From Hyphomonas atlantica corrig. (lineage in GTDB: Bacteria > Pseudomonadota > Alphaproteobacteria > Caulobacterales > Hyphomonadaceae), in assembly GCF_000682715.1 (NCBI RefSeq), contig NZ_AWFH01000003.1:1-64000 (forward strand): 64,000 nucleotides of DNA, read 5' to 3'. The first letter of the stretch is position 1; each line of letters starts with the position of its first letter. A model generated the notes under the pieces. The model searched no databases. It saw only the letters and a program-made list of their open reading frames with translations, and was not told where the DNA came from. Position numbers and translations under genes: made by a program. Below, piece after piece: positions 36,838 to 46,710 of this stretch.

Positions 36838-38505
36838 TCATTCTGCAGCCTGCCACACAATTTCACCGCCAATCACCGTCATTATGGGCTTCGCTTTGAG
36901 AATGTCCGCTTCAGGTATCGTCATCAAATCCCGGTCGAACACCGAGAAATCGGCAATCTTGCCAATCTCGATCGTGCCCAAATCGTCCTCCTGAAACGAG
37001 GCATAGGCTGCAGCTGATGTGAACAAGGCCAAGGCTTCTTGCCGCGACAGGGCCTGTTCCGGATGCCACCCCTCCCCTGCGCGCCCCTCAAGGTCCTTCC
37101 GGGCAATTGCGGCATAGAATTCAATAAGGGGAGAGCCGACCTCGACCGGCGCGTCGGATCCTCCGGCCACCACAGCGCCACCGGACAGCATATCCTGCCA
37201 CGCGTACGCACCGGCAAGCCGGTCAACGCCCAACCTGTCCGGTGCAAACTTCAGATCTCCAATCGCGTGAGATGGTTGCATGGAGGCAATCAGGCCGAGC
37301 GCCCCGACTTGAGCTACATCGTCTGGCGCGAGGATCTGCGCATGCTCAATCCGCCAGCGTTTTTCGGGACCGTAACCAAGCGCGCTGAATGTCTCGAGAA
37401 TGTGGCGGTTCGCGAGATCTCCGATTGCGTGAATTGCCAGCTGAACATCGTCCTCAGCCGCGTCCATCATCAGATTGTGCAGTGCATTCGTGTCCAACAG
37501 TTCGAGACCGCTTGTGTCCGGCCGATCAGAGTATGGCTCAATCAATAGCGCACCGCGGCTACCGAGAGCACCATCCATGTAGAGCTTTACCGCGCGATTG
37601 GTGATGGTGCCCGTTTCATGTCGGCGACTTTTGGCGACATCAAACGCGCTCTCATCGAAGGCGTTATAGATGCGCAGCGGCAACCGGCCCTCCTTGGCGA
37701 GACCCGCCATGATGGGCGCCTCAATTCGCCCAACGCTCATATTATGGACGCCGGTCCACCCACGGCTCACATAAGTTTGTGTCCCAGTCTCCAGAGCCAG
37801 AGAGATGTCGTCCTCCGACGGCGCAGATAGCAACTCGAGAACGGGCGCCATCGCATAGTCGATCACTATCCCCGTTGCTTTACCGTCATCCCCTCTTTCA
37901 ACACGCCCGCCGGTCGGATCTTCATTCAGATCATAGACATCAGCCGCCTTGAGGGCAGCGGTGTTTGCCACGAGAGCGTGCCCATCGGCGCGCACATAGA
38001 TGACAGGGTTATCTGGGCTGACCTGATCCAGATCCGCTGCGGAGGGCATGCGCCCTTCGGGCCAACCTGTCTCGATCCAACCTCGACCGAACAGGATTTC
38101 GCCGGGTTCCTTTTCCCAGACTTCGATCTCTGTCCGAGTGACAAGCTCGTCGATAGATGCCGTGCCCTCAAGATTAAGTGTAAGTTCTCGTTGCCCAATG
38201 CCAAGCAAATGCGCGTGGGAGTCAGTAAAACCAGGGAACATCGCGCTACCGTCCAAGTTGACAATCGTGACGTCCTCGTCGCCCCAATCTGCCGATGTCG
38301 GCGGCACCATGGCGACTATTCTTCCGTCAGAACCGACAGCGACCGCATCAATAACAGGCTGGTCAGCGTTGCCAGTATAGATCGTGCCGCCCGTGAATAC
38401 CGTAACCGGTCCGGTCTTATCACTTGCAGGGGGTTGCCCGTCTTTGGGAGCGCATCCGGCGACCAGCGCCCCTAAGAGCGCTGTGGCCAACAGCATTTGA
38501 CGCAT
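36838..38505 (-). CDS. YtcJ-like amidohydrolase lipoprotein
   Basis: A 555-residue member of the amidohydrolase 3 group. Its N-terminus is a lipoprotein signal with lipobox LVAGC, so it should act in the periplasm or at the outer membrane. The metal motif FPGFTDSHAHLLGIG lies around residues 85-99. Later metal-site blocks include YMDGALGSRGALL, AIHAIGDLANRHIL and RIEHAQILAPDDV. The C-terminal EIGKIADFSVFDRDL is typical of the family. Substrate unknown. I start at ATG 38503-38505, with GGAGG about eight bases upstream. Confidence 0.88.
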   Translation of the reverse strand: MRQMLLATALLGALVAGCAPKDGQPPASDKTGPVTVFTGGTIYTGNADQPVIDAVAVGSDGRIVAMVPPTSADWGDEDVTIVNLDGSAMFPGFTDSHAHLLGIGQRELTLNLEGTASIDELVTRTEIEVWEKEPGEILFGRGWIETGWPEGRMPSAADLDQVSPDNPVIYVRADGHALVANTAALKAADVYDLNEDPTGGRVERGDDGKATGIVIDYAMAPVLELLSAPSEDDISLALETGTQTYVSRGWTGVHNMSVGRIEAPIMAGLAKEGRLPLRIYNAFDESAFDVAKSRRHETGTITNRAVKLYMDGALGSRGALLIEPYSDRPDTSGLELLDTNALHNLMMDAAEDDVQLAIHAIGDLANRHILETFSALGYGPEKRWRIEHAQILAPDDVAQVGALGLIASMQPSHAIGDLKFAPDRLGVDRLAGAYAWQDMLSGGAVVAGGSDAPVEVGSPLIEFYAAIARKDLEGRAGEGWHPEQALSRQEALALFTSAAAYASFQEDDLGTIEIGKIADFSVFDRDLMTIPEADILKAKPIMTVIGGEIVWQAAE

Positions 38506-38571
38506 GAGATATTCCTCCACCTATGCTCCCTGTCTGGCACGCGGAGGGAAGGACTTCCAGATTTCGGGTAC

Positions 38572-38609
38572 AAAAAAGCGCGCGCAGCCAGTGCCGCGCG
38601 CGCTTTTCT
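38572..38609 (-). terminator. Rho-independent terminator of rpmB
   Basis: On the minus strand, AAAAGCGCGCGCGGC pairs with GCTGCGCGCGCTTTTTT around a short loop, ending in a T-run. It lies about 30 bases after the rpmB stop. Confidence 0.88.
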
Positions 38610-38638
38610 AAATCAGCAGGCCCGGTAGGGGCTTATGC

Positions 38639-38923
38639 TCAGGCGACAGCTTTCTTTTCGATGTCGCGCTTGATCTTCAGGGCCTTGGAAGACAGGCGGT
38701 CTTCTTTTGCCTTCGCCAGAAACGCATCCAGACCGCCGAGCTTGTCGACAGTACGCAGGGCCTTGGCCGCGATGCGCATGCGGAAATTCTGGTTCAGTGC
38801 CTCAGACCGCAGAGTCACCTGAACGAGGTTAGGGCGGAAAATCCGCTTGGTTTTGATTTGCGAGTGGCTCACATTGTGGCCAGTCATCGGCTTGGTGCCG
38901 GTAAGTTCACATTCGCGGGACAT
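38639..38923 (-). CDS. rpmB: 50S ribosomal protein L28
   Basis: A 94-residue ribosomal protein of the large subunit. It starts [20 protein letters not shown] and contains [15 protein letters not shown] and [17 protein letters not shown], all L28 features. The C-terminus is the lysine-rich alphaproteobacterial extension. It is monocistronic with its own terminator, and divergent from the DUF3108 gene. Confidence 0.97.
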   Translation of the reverse strand: MSRECELTGTKPMTGHNVSHSQIKTKRIFRPNLVQVTLRSEALNQNFRMRIAAKALRTVDKLGGLDAFLAKAKEDRLSSKALKIKRDIEKKAVA

Positions 38924-39173
38924 GGCCTCGCTCCGAATAAATATCTAAGGATCTCGAAGGCGCGTCGTTACAGTCCTCAATGCCCTCATGTCAACTGCGA
39001 GGATCAGGCATTCGGCAGTTTTCCGGTTGCGACTGTCATTGCCGGTCATACTTGTACACTGCGACCCAATCCAGAATGGGGCATGATCAGGGCATACCTG
39101 TTCAGCTCGTGTTGGGCGATACTGAGCTAGAGGAATATGGTAACCTAGCGCTCCGGAAAGGATTCAGGTTCTT

Positions 39174-40061
39174 ATGAAACGCGCCCTCTTCATTGCATCT
39201 GCTACAGGACTCGCCCTCGCGGGTATCTCGGTAGCCGATACTGCGCCCAGCTCTGCCGCGCCAGCTGTACTTGCCAATGTGAAGGCAGGTGAAACCACGC
39301 GCATGGTCTATGAACTGGAAGCAAAGGCTTATGTCCTGTTCATCCCCGCCACAGGCCGCGCTCATTTTGACGTGGAAATGCGCCCGGACACCTACAACAT
39401 CAAGTCTCGCGTTAAAGTCACAGGCATCGCTGACTGGTTCGTGAACTATGACATGCACCTTCAAGCCTCTGGCTACACGCGCGGCGATGAATTGAAGACT
39501 TACAATTACGTTTCCCAGAACCGTGACGGCAAAAAGAACCGCCGCGTGAACCTGACCATTACCGACAAAGATTTTTCCATGACCGCCAATCCGGTCTTCG
39601 GAAATCTCGGAGAGCCTCCTGCAACAACCGAGCAGGTATTGAAGACCAACGATCCCATCACCGCATTGATTACCTTTGCGCTAGAGCCACGCGCTCCCGA
39701 CGCTGATCCATGCGGAGGTCCACTTCGTATCTTTGATGGGCGCCAACTGACCTATTTGCACCTCAAGAATGCCGGTACGAAGCAGATCGACGTCAAAGCC
39801 TGGTCTGGTGAGGCCATCGAGTGCCACATCACGATGGAAAAAGTTGCAGGCTACAAGAAGGACAAATCTGACAAAGACAATTTGTCGGGCATCGACGGCC
39901 CACTTCGCATGTGGCTGGCCCCGCTGGAAAATGGCGCGACCGTTCCTGTGAAGATACAAGCCGACACCGACAAGATCGGAAAGGTCACGCTACAGGCGTC
40001 GAAACTCTACTTTGAGCCCGTTGTAACGTCAGAAGCTGCGTTGAACCCTGGCGGGGGCTGA
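39174..40061 (+). CDS. DUF3108 exported protein
   Basis: A 295-residue protein with an N-terminal signal peptide (KRALFIASATGLALAGISVA, probably cut near residue 22-29). A beta-rich DUF3108 domain follows, with VKVTGIADWFVNYDMHLQASG and TNDPITALITFAL and a late DGRQLTYLHLKN. It is expected in the periplasm; its function is unknown. DUF3108 genes next to rpmB are a recurring alphaproteobacterial neighbourhood. The 250-base gap before it (38924-39173) must hold the divergent promoters, but I could not fix their boxes. Confidence 0.85.
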   Translation: MKRALFIASATGLALAGISVADTAPSSAAPAVLANVKAGETTRMVYELEAKAYVLFIPATGRAHFDVEMRPDTYNIKSRVKVTGIADWFVNYDMHLQASGYTRGDELKTYNYVSQNRDGKKNRRVNLTITDKDFSMTANPVFGNLGEPPATTEQVLKTNDPITALITFALEPRAPDADPCGGPLRIFDGRQLTYLHLKNAGTKQIDVKAWSGEAIECHITMEKVAGYKKDKSDKDNLSGIDGPLRMWLAPLENGATVPVKIQADTDKIGKVTLQASKLYFEPVVTSEAALNPGGG

Positions 40062-40066
40062 TCCCA

Positions 40067-41086
40067 TCAGTCGCCCATTGGCAATTGGCGCAGCGCGGCA
40101 ATCAATTCCGCCATGTCATTTGGAAGAGGCGCTTCGAACCGGAGCGCCTCTTTCGTTATGGGGTGCACGAAGCCGAGCATCGCGGCATGGAGGGCCTGAC
40201 GAGGGAACTTTCGCGCAGCTTTCGTACCTGCGATGTGGGCCTCGCCGTGGCCATATGAGCTGATACCCTTGTGGCGCCCATAGACTGGATCCCCAATCAG
40301 CGGCGCGCCAATATGGGCCATGTGAACTCGGATCTGGTGGGTCCGACCAGTCTCCAACTGGCACTCCATCAAAGCTGCGGCCGGGAGAGCAGTGCCCTTG
40401 TCGCGAACGCCAAAGGTCTCGATGGCGCGATAATGCGTAACGGCATTCCGCCCAACGCCGCTCTCCGGATTGCGCACGACAGCCATTTTCTTCCGGTCGC
40501 CAGTCGACCGGGCGATCGGCAGGTCCACGGTACCCGACAAGGGTCGCGGTGCGCCCCGTGTCACTGCCAAGTATTTGCGTTCAATGTCGTGCTTCTGGAA
40601 AAGTTCCGACAGGCCAAGATGTGCCGGCTCGGTCTTCGCGGCGACAAGCACGCCAGTGGTCAGTTTGTCAATCCGGTGCACGATTCCAGGTCGCTCCACA
40701 CCGCCAATGCCGGAAAGCGACCCTCTGCAATGATGCAATAGCGCATTGACCAGAGTGCCATTCCAACTTCCCGGCGCCGGGTGAACCGCCATACCGGACG
40801 GCTTGTTGATCAAGATCAGGTGCTCGTCCTCGAACAGAACTTCGAGCGCAATATCTTCCGGCTCCGGAGTGGCCGGCACCGGCTCGGGAAGCCGAATGTG
40901 ATAAGTTGCGCCTTCGGCCACGCTGCGTCTTGGATCAAGCACGGCTTCATCGTCCTGCGCGACGGCGCCTTCCAAAATCAATGCCTTGACGCGCGAGCGG
41001 GACAATTGCTCCGCCTTTGATGCCAGAAAGGTGTCGAGCCGAATGCCAGCATCTTCGGCAGCTGCGCGAATTGAGAGCGTTTCCAT
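40067..41086 (-). CDS. RluA-family 23S rRNA pseudouridine synthase (RluD-like)
   Basis: A 339-residue pseudouridine synthase. The N-terminal S4 domain (IRLDTFLASKAEQLSRSRVKALI, in pieces, about 12-60) precedes the catalytic domain. The active-site motif is GIVHRIDKLTTGVLVAAKT, with the catalytic Asp in HRID. ALMECQLETGRTHQIRVHMAHIG, in pieces, and ALHAAMLGFVHP complete the fold. I start at ATG 41084-41086, because the longer frame begins with TTG and adds ten unlikely residues. RluD-type rRNA specificity is likely but not proven. Confidence 0.92.
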   Translation of the reverse strand: METLSIRAAAEDAGIRLDTFLASKAEQLSRSRVKALILEGAVAQDDEAVLDPRRSVAEGATYHIRLPEPVPATPEPEDIALEVLFEDEHLILINKPSGMAVHPAPGSWNGTLVNALLHHCRGSLSGIGGVERPGIVHRIDKLTTGVLVAAKTEPAHLGLSELFQKHDIERKYLAVTRGAPRPLSGTVDLPIARSTGDRKKMAVVRNPESGVGRNAVTHYRAIETFGVRDKGTALPAAALMECQLETGRTHQIRVHMAHIGAPLIGDPVYGRHKGISSYGHGEAHIAGTKAARKFPRQALHAAMLGFVHPITKEALRFEAPLPNDMAELIAALRQLPMGD

Positions 41087-41175
41087 AAACAGACTTATAG
41101 ACGCACTTCCCGCCAATCGTCATGCTATTGTCAACACACTTGACTAGGGGAAGTCAGGCAAGACCGGAGAGAAGC

Positions 41176-42885
41176 ATGACCAAGATCACCCGCCGCGGAC
41201 TGTTGGGCGCAGCCGCAACTGGAACCTTAAGCGTTGCCGCATGCGCGACACCTGCCAAAACAGTACAATCCCAGACTGAAGCTTATGACGGCGAAGTGGA
41301 GTTTCTGCACGGAGTCGCGTCCGGCGACCCGTTGAGTGATCGTGTCATTATCTGGACACGCGTTACCCCGCAATCAGGCACGGCCCCTATTCCAGTCACA
41401 TATGAAGTCACAGATCCCGCGAACCCGTCAGCGCCAGCGATTACAGGCTCGGCTATGGCAAGCGAATCCCGTGACTTCTGCGTCAAAGTAGATGTCCCCG
41501 GCCTGAAGCCGGGAACAGTTTACAATTACAAATTCACGGTCAGAACCAATGCTGGCGAGGTTAGCTCGCCGCAGGGGCGCACCAAGACCACCTCAGAGAG
41601 TGGCAATACGCCCGTTCGGATGGGCGTCATCTCGTGCTCGAACTGGCAATTCGGTTACTTCAATGCATATGAAGCGCTGTCCAATGAGGACGATCTAGAC
41701 GTCATCGTCCATCTGGGAGACTATTTGTACGAGTACGGTGTCGACGGATACGGCGCTGAAGTTGCCACCAAGCTGGGCCGTGTACACGATCCGATCACGG
41801 AAATGGTGACCCTGACCGACTATCGAATGCGCCACGCCCAGTACAAGACAGATCCGGACCTTCAAGCTGCTCATGCGGCCGCGCCGTGGATTTGCACATG
41901 GGACGACCATGAGAGCACCAACAATTCTTATCGGACAGGCGCTCAAAATCACAACCCTGAAGAGGGTGAAGGCGACTGGTCAGATCGCAAGCAAGCCGCC
42001 ATCCAAGCCTATTTCGAATGGCTTCCCCTTCGCGAGCCCGTAGCGGGCGACGTCACATCTGCGGTGTGGAGAAGTTTCACCTTTGGCGATATCGCAACCG
42101 TACACGCCCTTGAAAGCCGCCTGACAGGGCGTTCTCCGGACGTCAGCTGGTTCGATGCACTGGCTGGCGTGACCGATCAGCAAGTGATGATGCAGCGCGT
42201 TTCAGAAACACTTCAGACCATAAACGACCCTGCCCGCACCATGCTCGGCACGGAACAGGAAGCCTGGCTGGCTGGCGAGCTGAAATCTTCAACCAAGGCC
42301 GGAAAAGCGTGGCAGGTTCTGGCCAACCAGGTCGTCATGGCTCGAACGACCCTGCCAAACTTCCAGGAAGCCCTGACATCAGAGCAACTTGCTGCCCAGC
42401 AGAACGGCTTTGTTCAGACGATGATTGGCTTCTCCACACTCGGCCTGCCCTTTAATCTGGATGCCTGGGACGGCTTTCCTGCCGCGCGGGAGCGCCTGTA
42501 TGAGGGTGCGGCAGCAGCGAACGCCAAACTCGTCACGCTTGCAGGCGACACGCACACGGCTTGGGTAAACACACTCACAGATGCGAATGGGAACCGGCGC
42601 GGTGTAGAATTCGGATGCACCTCAATCACCTCTCCAGGAAGCGGCGCTTACGTAACTGACATTCCAAATCTCGGTGACCTGACGACCGAAGCGAACCCGG
42701 ACGTGATCTGGCACGATCCATTCAATCGAGGTTACACGATTGTGTCGCTCACTCCGGACACGGCGCGCGCCGAATACCGAGTTGTTTCAAACATCCTCAG
42801 CAAGGAGTTTGTGACGGAAACGGCGGCAGTTTACGAAAGCCGGCAACAGGGTGACAGTGTGACAGACCCTGTCCGAGTCGCTTAA
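41176..42885 (+). CDS. phoD: PhoD-family alkaline phosphatase/phosphodiesterase (Tat substrate)
   Basis: A 569-residue exported phosphatase. It starts with a twin-arginine signal, ITRRGLLGAAATGTL, followed by an AACAT sequence that could also be a lipobox. A fibronectin-like N-terminal domain (about 40-140) precedes the PhoD metallophosphatase core, with HLGDYLYEYG, TWDDHESTNNS and LAGDTHTAWVNTL as metal ligands. PhoD releases phosphate from phosphodiesters and phospholipid head groups in the periplasm. GGAGAG lies upstream of the chosen ATG at 41176. It overlaps the convergent SDR by four bases. Confidence 0.92.
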   Translation: MTKITRRGLLGAAATGTLSVAACATPAKTVQSQTEAYDGEVEFLHGVASGDPLSDRVIIWTRVTPQSGTAPIPVTYEVTDPANPSAPAITGSAMASESRDFCVKVDVPGLKPGTVYNYKFTVRTNAGEVSSPQGRTKTTSESGNTPVRMGVISCSNWQFGYFNAYEALSNEDDLDVIVHLGDYLYEYGVDGYGAEVATKLGRVHDPITEMVTLTDYRMRHAQYKTDPDLQAAHAAAPWICTWDDHESTNNSYRTGAQNHNPEEGEGDWSDRKQAAIQAYFEWLPLREPVAGDVTSAVWRSFTFGDIATVHALESRLTGRSPDVSWFDALAGVTDQQVMMQRVSETLQTINDPARTMLGTEQEAWLAGELKSSTKAGKAWQVLANQVVMARTTLPNFQEALTSEQLAAQQNGFVQTMIGFSTLGLPFNLDAWDGFPAARERLYEGAAAANAKLVTLAGDTHTAWVNTLTDANGNRRGVEFGCTSITSPGSGAYVTDIPNLGDLTTEANPDVIWHDPFNRGYTIVSLTPDTARAEYRVVSNILSKEFVTETAAVYESRQQGDSVTDPVRVA

Positions 42886-43640
42886 TCCAGAACACCGGCG
42901 AGGCTGGAGCGACCACCGTCCAGCTTCAGCAACTCGCCGGTGATAATGGCCGCGTCAGGAGACGAAAGATATCGAGCCGCGTCCGCAATCTCGTCGGCAA
43001 TCGCGGCCCGTCCCCAAGGCGTTCGGCGCGTTGTCCAGTTTTCTATACGCTCTTCCCGCGGACGGATTGCAACGATGCCGTTGACGCGTATTTGTCGGTC
43101 GGCAAGTTCCACCGCGCCCGCCTTGATGACACCAAGCACGGCTGATTGTGTTATGGTTTCGGTAAAGCGACCCGGCATGGTTGCCACTGCTGAGTAAGAC
43201 AAGACAAAGGTAACTGTCCCCTTCTGTCGAATACGTTCAACAGCCGCTTCAGGGAGATCTTCCTGTTCTGCAATGCGTTCCGAAAAGACACGTAATGCGA
43301 GCGCGGCGCCGCGTGTTGCCTTTGCAACCGCTTTGTCAAATTTGTCTTGATCAAACTCATCTAGACTGTCTGCCGCTTCGATGTCGGGGATAACGACAAG
43401 ATTGTCGACCCGCCCGAAGGCTTCGACGGCCACAGTAAGTGCATTGCGGAGACCGAGGCGCGTATGCAAATCGCCATGATGGAGCAAGACATCATCCGGC
43501 ACAGCATTCCTGGCTGTAGCGATCCGATCATCCGAGGGATCAGCGGCTACGACATGATGACCAAACTTGCTGAAGCGGCGCGCAACAGCGTCTCCTACCT
43601 CGCGACCAAGACCGAGGATAACGGTAACTGGTTGAGCCAT
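42882..43640 (-). CDS. Degenerate SDR-fold protein lacking the catalytic Tyr/Lys
   Basis: A 252-residue Rossmann-fold protein of the short-chain dehydrogenase superfamily. The fold is seen in the opening VTVILGLGREVGDAVARRFSKFG, in pieces, and in the C-terminal ARYLSSPDAAIITGELLKLDGG. The usual TGxxxGIG loop is altered to LGLGREVG. Where YxxxK is expected, the sequence reads TETITQSAVLGVIKAGAVELA, with neither Tyr nor Lys in register. It is probably a non-catalytic or altered-function SDR. It sits 6 bases after a small membrane-protein gene on the same strand. Confidence 0.75.
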   Translation of the reverse strand: MAQPVTVILGLGREVGDAVARRFSKFGHHVVAADPSDDRIATARNAVPDDVLLHHGDLHTRLGLRNALTVAVEAFGRVDNLVVIPDIEAADSLDEFDQDKFDKAVAKATRGAALALRVFSERIAEQEDLPEAAVERIRQKGTVTFVLSYSAVATMPGRFTETITQSAVLGVIKAGAVELADRQIRVNGIVAIRPREERIENWTTRRTPWGRAAIADEIADAARYLSSPDAAIITGELLKLDGGRSSLAGVLD

Positions 43641-43646
43641 GACGCC

Positions 43647-43979
43647 CTAAACCTTCGTGTTTTCAGAAGAGGGCGTGGGCGGGCTGGATACCCGCCGCGC
43701 TCGGAGATCATCTCCGACGATGGATAAACGATCATTCAATCGATGAAGCGCGGCGAGAATCTCAGCGAGCAGTCGGATCGTCAGATACAAGAAGCCGAGA
43801 CCCGCCAAACTGGCCAGTATACGACCAATGCCGTGAATAATATGTCCGCTGAATATCTGCCCAAGTCCGGACAGTATCGCGAAAACCGCCAGTACGAGGA
43901 ACAAGATTGCGAGGACGCCCGTCGCCTGTTTAACGGCCCCAAGCGTCATCGCTCTGTCCTGATCAAATATCTCCCGCAT
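43647..43979 (-). CDS. Small membrane protein, unknown function
   Basis: A 110-residue protein with two hydrophobic segments (about 16-40 and 45-75). A charged C-terminal part with a helix (LLAEILAALHRLNDRLSIVGDDL) and a Pro/Ser tail follow. No family recognised. It lies just upstream of the degenerate SDR gene in the same direction, so co-expression is likely. Confidence 0.55.
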   Translation of the reverse strand: MREIFDQDRAMTLGAVKQATGVLAILFLVLAVFAILSGLGQIFSGHIIHGIGRILASLAGLGFLYLTIRLLAEILAALHRLNDRLSIVGDDLRARRVSSPPTPSSENTKV

Positions 43980-44043
43980 GCCTTATCCTTACGCCTGCTT
44001 GTTTCAGGCTAGGACACAAAGATGAAGGCGAAGTTTCAAGGTC

Positions 44044-44211
44044 CTAGCTCGCTTTGAGCAATTGCAGCTCTTCCTTGATGTGAAGCTTCTCTCGCTTAAG
44101 GCGTTTCAATCGAAGGGCATCTGCCGACGGTCGTTTCTGTTCTTCATGAATAGTCTCGTCGAGTTTGCGGTGCTTGTTGGCGAGTTCGTTGATCCGGCCT
44201 TTAAGCGACAT
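44044..44211 (-). CDS. YdcH-like DUF465 small protein
   Basis: A 55-residue basic helical protein: MSLKGRINELANKHRKLDET then LKRLKREKLHIKEELQLL, the DUF465/YdcH pattern. AAGGAG six bases upstream fixes the ATG at 44209-44211. A longer frame to 44295 has no such site. Function is unknown; such proteins are common in alphaproteobacteria. Three TTAA boxes (44231, 44246, 44259) lie just upstream. Confidence 0.85.
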   Translation of the reverse strand: MSLKGRINELANKHRKLDETIHEEQKRPSADALRLKRLKREKLHIKEELQLLKAS

Positions 44212-44322
44212 GGCAGTCTCCTTCTTGCTGTTAAGTGAGTGTGTCTTAACGGCCACAGTTAAGCACAGGAGATTTGAAGCGTCACGGGGGGCCAAGGCCG
44301 GATTCGACGGAATCCGGATAAA

Positions 44323-45012
44323 TTATTGTTTATCTGCCTGAAGACTGGATTTCCTGCGCGCTTTCTGGGCGAACATGGCTTGGTCAGCCAACGCGATGAG
44401 GGCTTGAGCATCCTGCCCGACTTGCCATTCAACCACGCCGCACGACGCCCCTATACGCACTTCAGGGCCTGATCCGTCGGGTCCGCTCGTGACAACCAAC
44501 TGGTCAACTTCCTTCGCCAACTGCTCCGCCTTCAACAGGCTGTCTTCTGCCGTCGCTTGGGCAAGTACTATTCCGAATTCGTCTCCGCCCAAGCGACCAA
44601 CAATATCGGTGTCTCGCGTATGACGCAGCAACAATTCAGAGATTCGAATAAGCACTTCATCACCCGCGGCATGTCCGAAGGCATCGTTCACCTGCTTGAA
44701 GTGGTCCAAATCGATGTAAATCACCGACAGCGGCGTTCGAAAGCGAGCCGCAAGCGCGATTTCACGGTGAATTTCCCGTTCAAAGGCCCTGCGATTGAAA
44801 ACGGGACAAAGCGCGTCATTATCGGCCAGAGACTCCGCTTCGCTAAGCGCATCACGCAATCGGTCGACATCTTCTCTGAGAAACAGAACTTCGTCGCACA
44901 GTGCTTCAATGGCGGCACGTGTGCGCACATCAAGCATATCGAGATCCACCCCAAGGACATTGAGGAGCGCGGCTCGCCCCGCGGGCCTGGGTGCATGGAA
45001 ATCATCCGCCAT
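44323..45012 (-). CDS. GGDEF-domain diguanylate cyclase
   Basis: A 229-residue protein. An N-terminal helical part (about 20-65, LFLREDVDRLRDALSEAESL) resembles a coiled coil. A complete GGDEF domain (about 70-215) follows, with the active-site GRLGGDEFGIVLAQ, the DLDHFKQVNDAFGHAAGD metal/substrate block and RIGASCGV. The intact GGDEF predicts c-di-GMP synthesis. An RxxD inhibitory site is not obvious before the motif. No sensor domain or membrane segment is present, so activation may rest on dimerisation. Confidence 0.92.
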   Translation of the reverse strand: MADDFHAPRPAGRAALLNVLGVDLDMLDVRTRAAIEALCDEVLFLREDVDRLRDALSEAESLADNDALCPVFNRRAFEREIHREIALAARFRTPLSVIYIDLDHFKQVNDAFGHAAGDEVLIRISELLLRHTRDTDIVGRLGGDEFGIVLAQATAEDSLLKAEQLAKEVDQLVVTSGPDGSGPEVRIGASCGVVEWQVGQDAQALIALADQAMFAQKARRKSSLQADKQ

Positions 45013-45080
45013 GGCGCGAGGTTAAGCAATTATTGAGCCGAGATACAGCGGTTCCTGCCGCGCCTTGGTACACACGAGAG

Positions 45081-45108
45081 TTGACGCGCCTTCCGGCATA
45101 CCTATGTT
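45081..45108 (+). promoter_or_regulatory. Probable sigma-70-type promoter of purE
   Basis: TTGACG at 45081-45086 and TATGTT at 45103-45108 are separated by 16 bases, matching alphaproteobacterial housekeeping promoters. The expected start site lies about 20 bases before the purE ATG. No riboswitch-like leader fits in that space. Confidence 0.55.
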
Positions 45109-45135
45109 GCGCGCTTTCCAGCGACGAGGCCTTCT

Positions 45136-45630
45136 ATGACGGACAATAGCGCTCCCAAAGTCGGAATAATAATGGGCAGCCAGTCCGACTGGCCTGTCAT
45201 GCGACTGGCGGCTGAAATTCTGGAAGAGCTCGGCGTATCGCACGAAACGCGAATTGTCTCAGCGCACCGCACACCAGACCGACTGGTCGAGTATGCAAAG
45301 ACCGCGCGAGGCCGGGGATTGAAAGTTATCATTGCCGGCGCTGGTGGCGCGGCTCACCTGCCTGGTATGACAGCGTCCATGACACCCCTGCCAGTTCTTG
45401 GCGTGCCAGTTCAATCGCGCGCTCTATCCGGTATGGACAGCCTTCTTTCCATTGTTCAAATGCCAAAAGGCGTACCCGTGGGCACCTTGGCAATCGGCGA
45501 AGCGGGCGCGACCAATGCAGGATTGCTGGCTGCCTCGATTGTGGCGTTGGAAGATCCGTCGGTCGCCAAAAAACTGGACCAGTTCCGTCAGGCCCAGACT
45601 GACAAGATTGGCGAGTCTCCCGAAGCATGA
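45136..45630 (+). CDS. purE: N5-carboxyaminoimidazole ribonucleotide mutase
   Basis: PurE converts N5-CAIR to CAIR in purine synthesis. The 164-residue protein has the class I signatures [13 protein letters not shown] (about 9-21) and [13 protein letters not shown] (about 42-54, with the active-site His), plus [11 protein letters not shown]. It overlaps purK by four bases (ATGA). Confidence 0.97.
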   Translation: MTDNSAPKVGIIMGSQSDWPVMRLAAEILEELGVSHETRIVSAHRTPDRLVEYAKTARGRGLKVIIAGAGGAAHLPGMTASMTPLPVLGVPVQSRALSGMDSLLSIVQMPKGVPVGTLAIGEAGATNAGLLAASIVALEDPSVAKKLDQFRQAQTDKIGESPEA

Positions 45631-46706
45631 GCATGATCGCCCCCGGTAGCACGATCGGGATACTTGGCGGCGGCCAGTTGGGCCGCATGCTTGCCAGTGC
45701 CGCAAATCAGCTAGGCTTTGACGTTCACATTTTTTGCCCGGAAGACGACGCACCCGCCTCCCGCGCGGCGCGTCAAACCTGGATCGCTGATTACTCGGAT
45801 GATGCAGCGCTTCGCGCTTTCGCGAAAAGTTGCGACGTTGTCACGCTTGAGTTCGAAAACATCCCAGCATCCACCGCAAAGGCAATCGCTGATTGCGGAG
45901 TAGCGCTACACCCCGGCCCTAAAGCTCTCGCAATCTCTCAGGATCGTGCCGAAGAAAAGGCCTTTCTCAACAGCATTGATATCCCCACTGCGCCTTATGA
46001 GATAATTTCTGCGGCTGCCGACATTCCAGGGGCTCTTGAACGCGTTGGTGGCACCGGCGTTCTGAAAACACGTCGCGATGGCTATGACGGCAAGGGACAA
46101 TCATGGGTCCGCTCATCAGGAGATGCCGATATCGCTTGGGACGCTATTGGCGCGGCACCTGCCGTTCTTGAAGCAGCGATCCCCTTCGAGTGTGAAATTT
46201 CAGTCATTGTTGCACGCTCCAGCGTGGGAGAAACACTTAGCTGGGCGCCCCCTCGCAACGCGCATGTCGACGGCATCCTATCGCGTTCAATTGTTCCATC
46301 CGGACTCGATAAGAACGTAGAGACGCGCGCGCGCGAACAAGCTATGAAACTGGTCGAAGCGCTCGACTATGTGGGCGTTCTTGCCCTTGAATTCTTTGTC
46401 CTTTCTGACGGGTCCCTGCTGGCGAACGAGTTCGCACCGCGCGTCCATAATTCTGGTCACTGGACGCCCGAAGCGTGCCAGACCGGTCAATTCGAACAGC
46501 ACATTCGTGCAATCTCTGGATGGCCACTCGGAAATACGCGGCGCCTGTTCGACGCCGAGATGCGCAATCTGATTGGTGATCAAGGCCTTGTTGACCCGAC
46601 CAGCCTTAAGCCCGATGAGACTCTGACCCTATATGGCAAGAGAGATGCGCGGCCGGGGCGGAAGATGGGACACATCACCCGCAGGATCGCGCCCCGAAAG
46701 GACTGA
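45627..46706 (+). CDS. purK: N5-carboxyaminoimidazole ribonucleotide synthase
   Basis: PurK makes N5-CAIR from AIR, bicarbonate and ATP. The 359-residue ATP-grasp protein starts with [20 protein letters not shown] and contains [11 protein letters not shown]. Its ATP-site blocks are [24 protein letters not shown] and [16 protein letters not shown]. Coupled to purE; a creatininase-family gene follows four bases later. Confidence 0.97.
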   Translation: MSMIAPGSTIGILGGGQLGRMLASAANQLGFDVHIFCPEDDAPASRAARQTWIADYSDDAALRAFAKSCDVVTLEFENIPASTAKAIADCGVALHPGPKALAISQDRAEEKAFLNSIDIPTAPYEIISAAADIPGALERVGGTGVLKTRRDGYDGKGQSWVRSSGDADIAWDAIGAAPAVLEAAIPFECEISVIVARSSVGETLSWAPPRNAHVDGILSRSIVPSGLDKNVETRAREQAMKLVEALDYVGVLALEFFVLSDGSLLANEFAPRVHNSGHWTPEACQTGQFEQHIRAISGWPLGNTRRLFDAEMRNLIGDQGLVDPTSLKPDETLTLYGKRDARPGRKMGHITRRIAPRKD

Positions 46707-46710
46707 CCGC

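Noticed and set aside
44231-44262. Three TTAA boxes upstream of the DUF465 gene, as a possible CtrA site.
   Set aside because: The spacings between successive boxes are 11 and 9 bases, not the TTAA-N7-TTAA of CtrA. A coincidence is likely.
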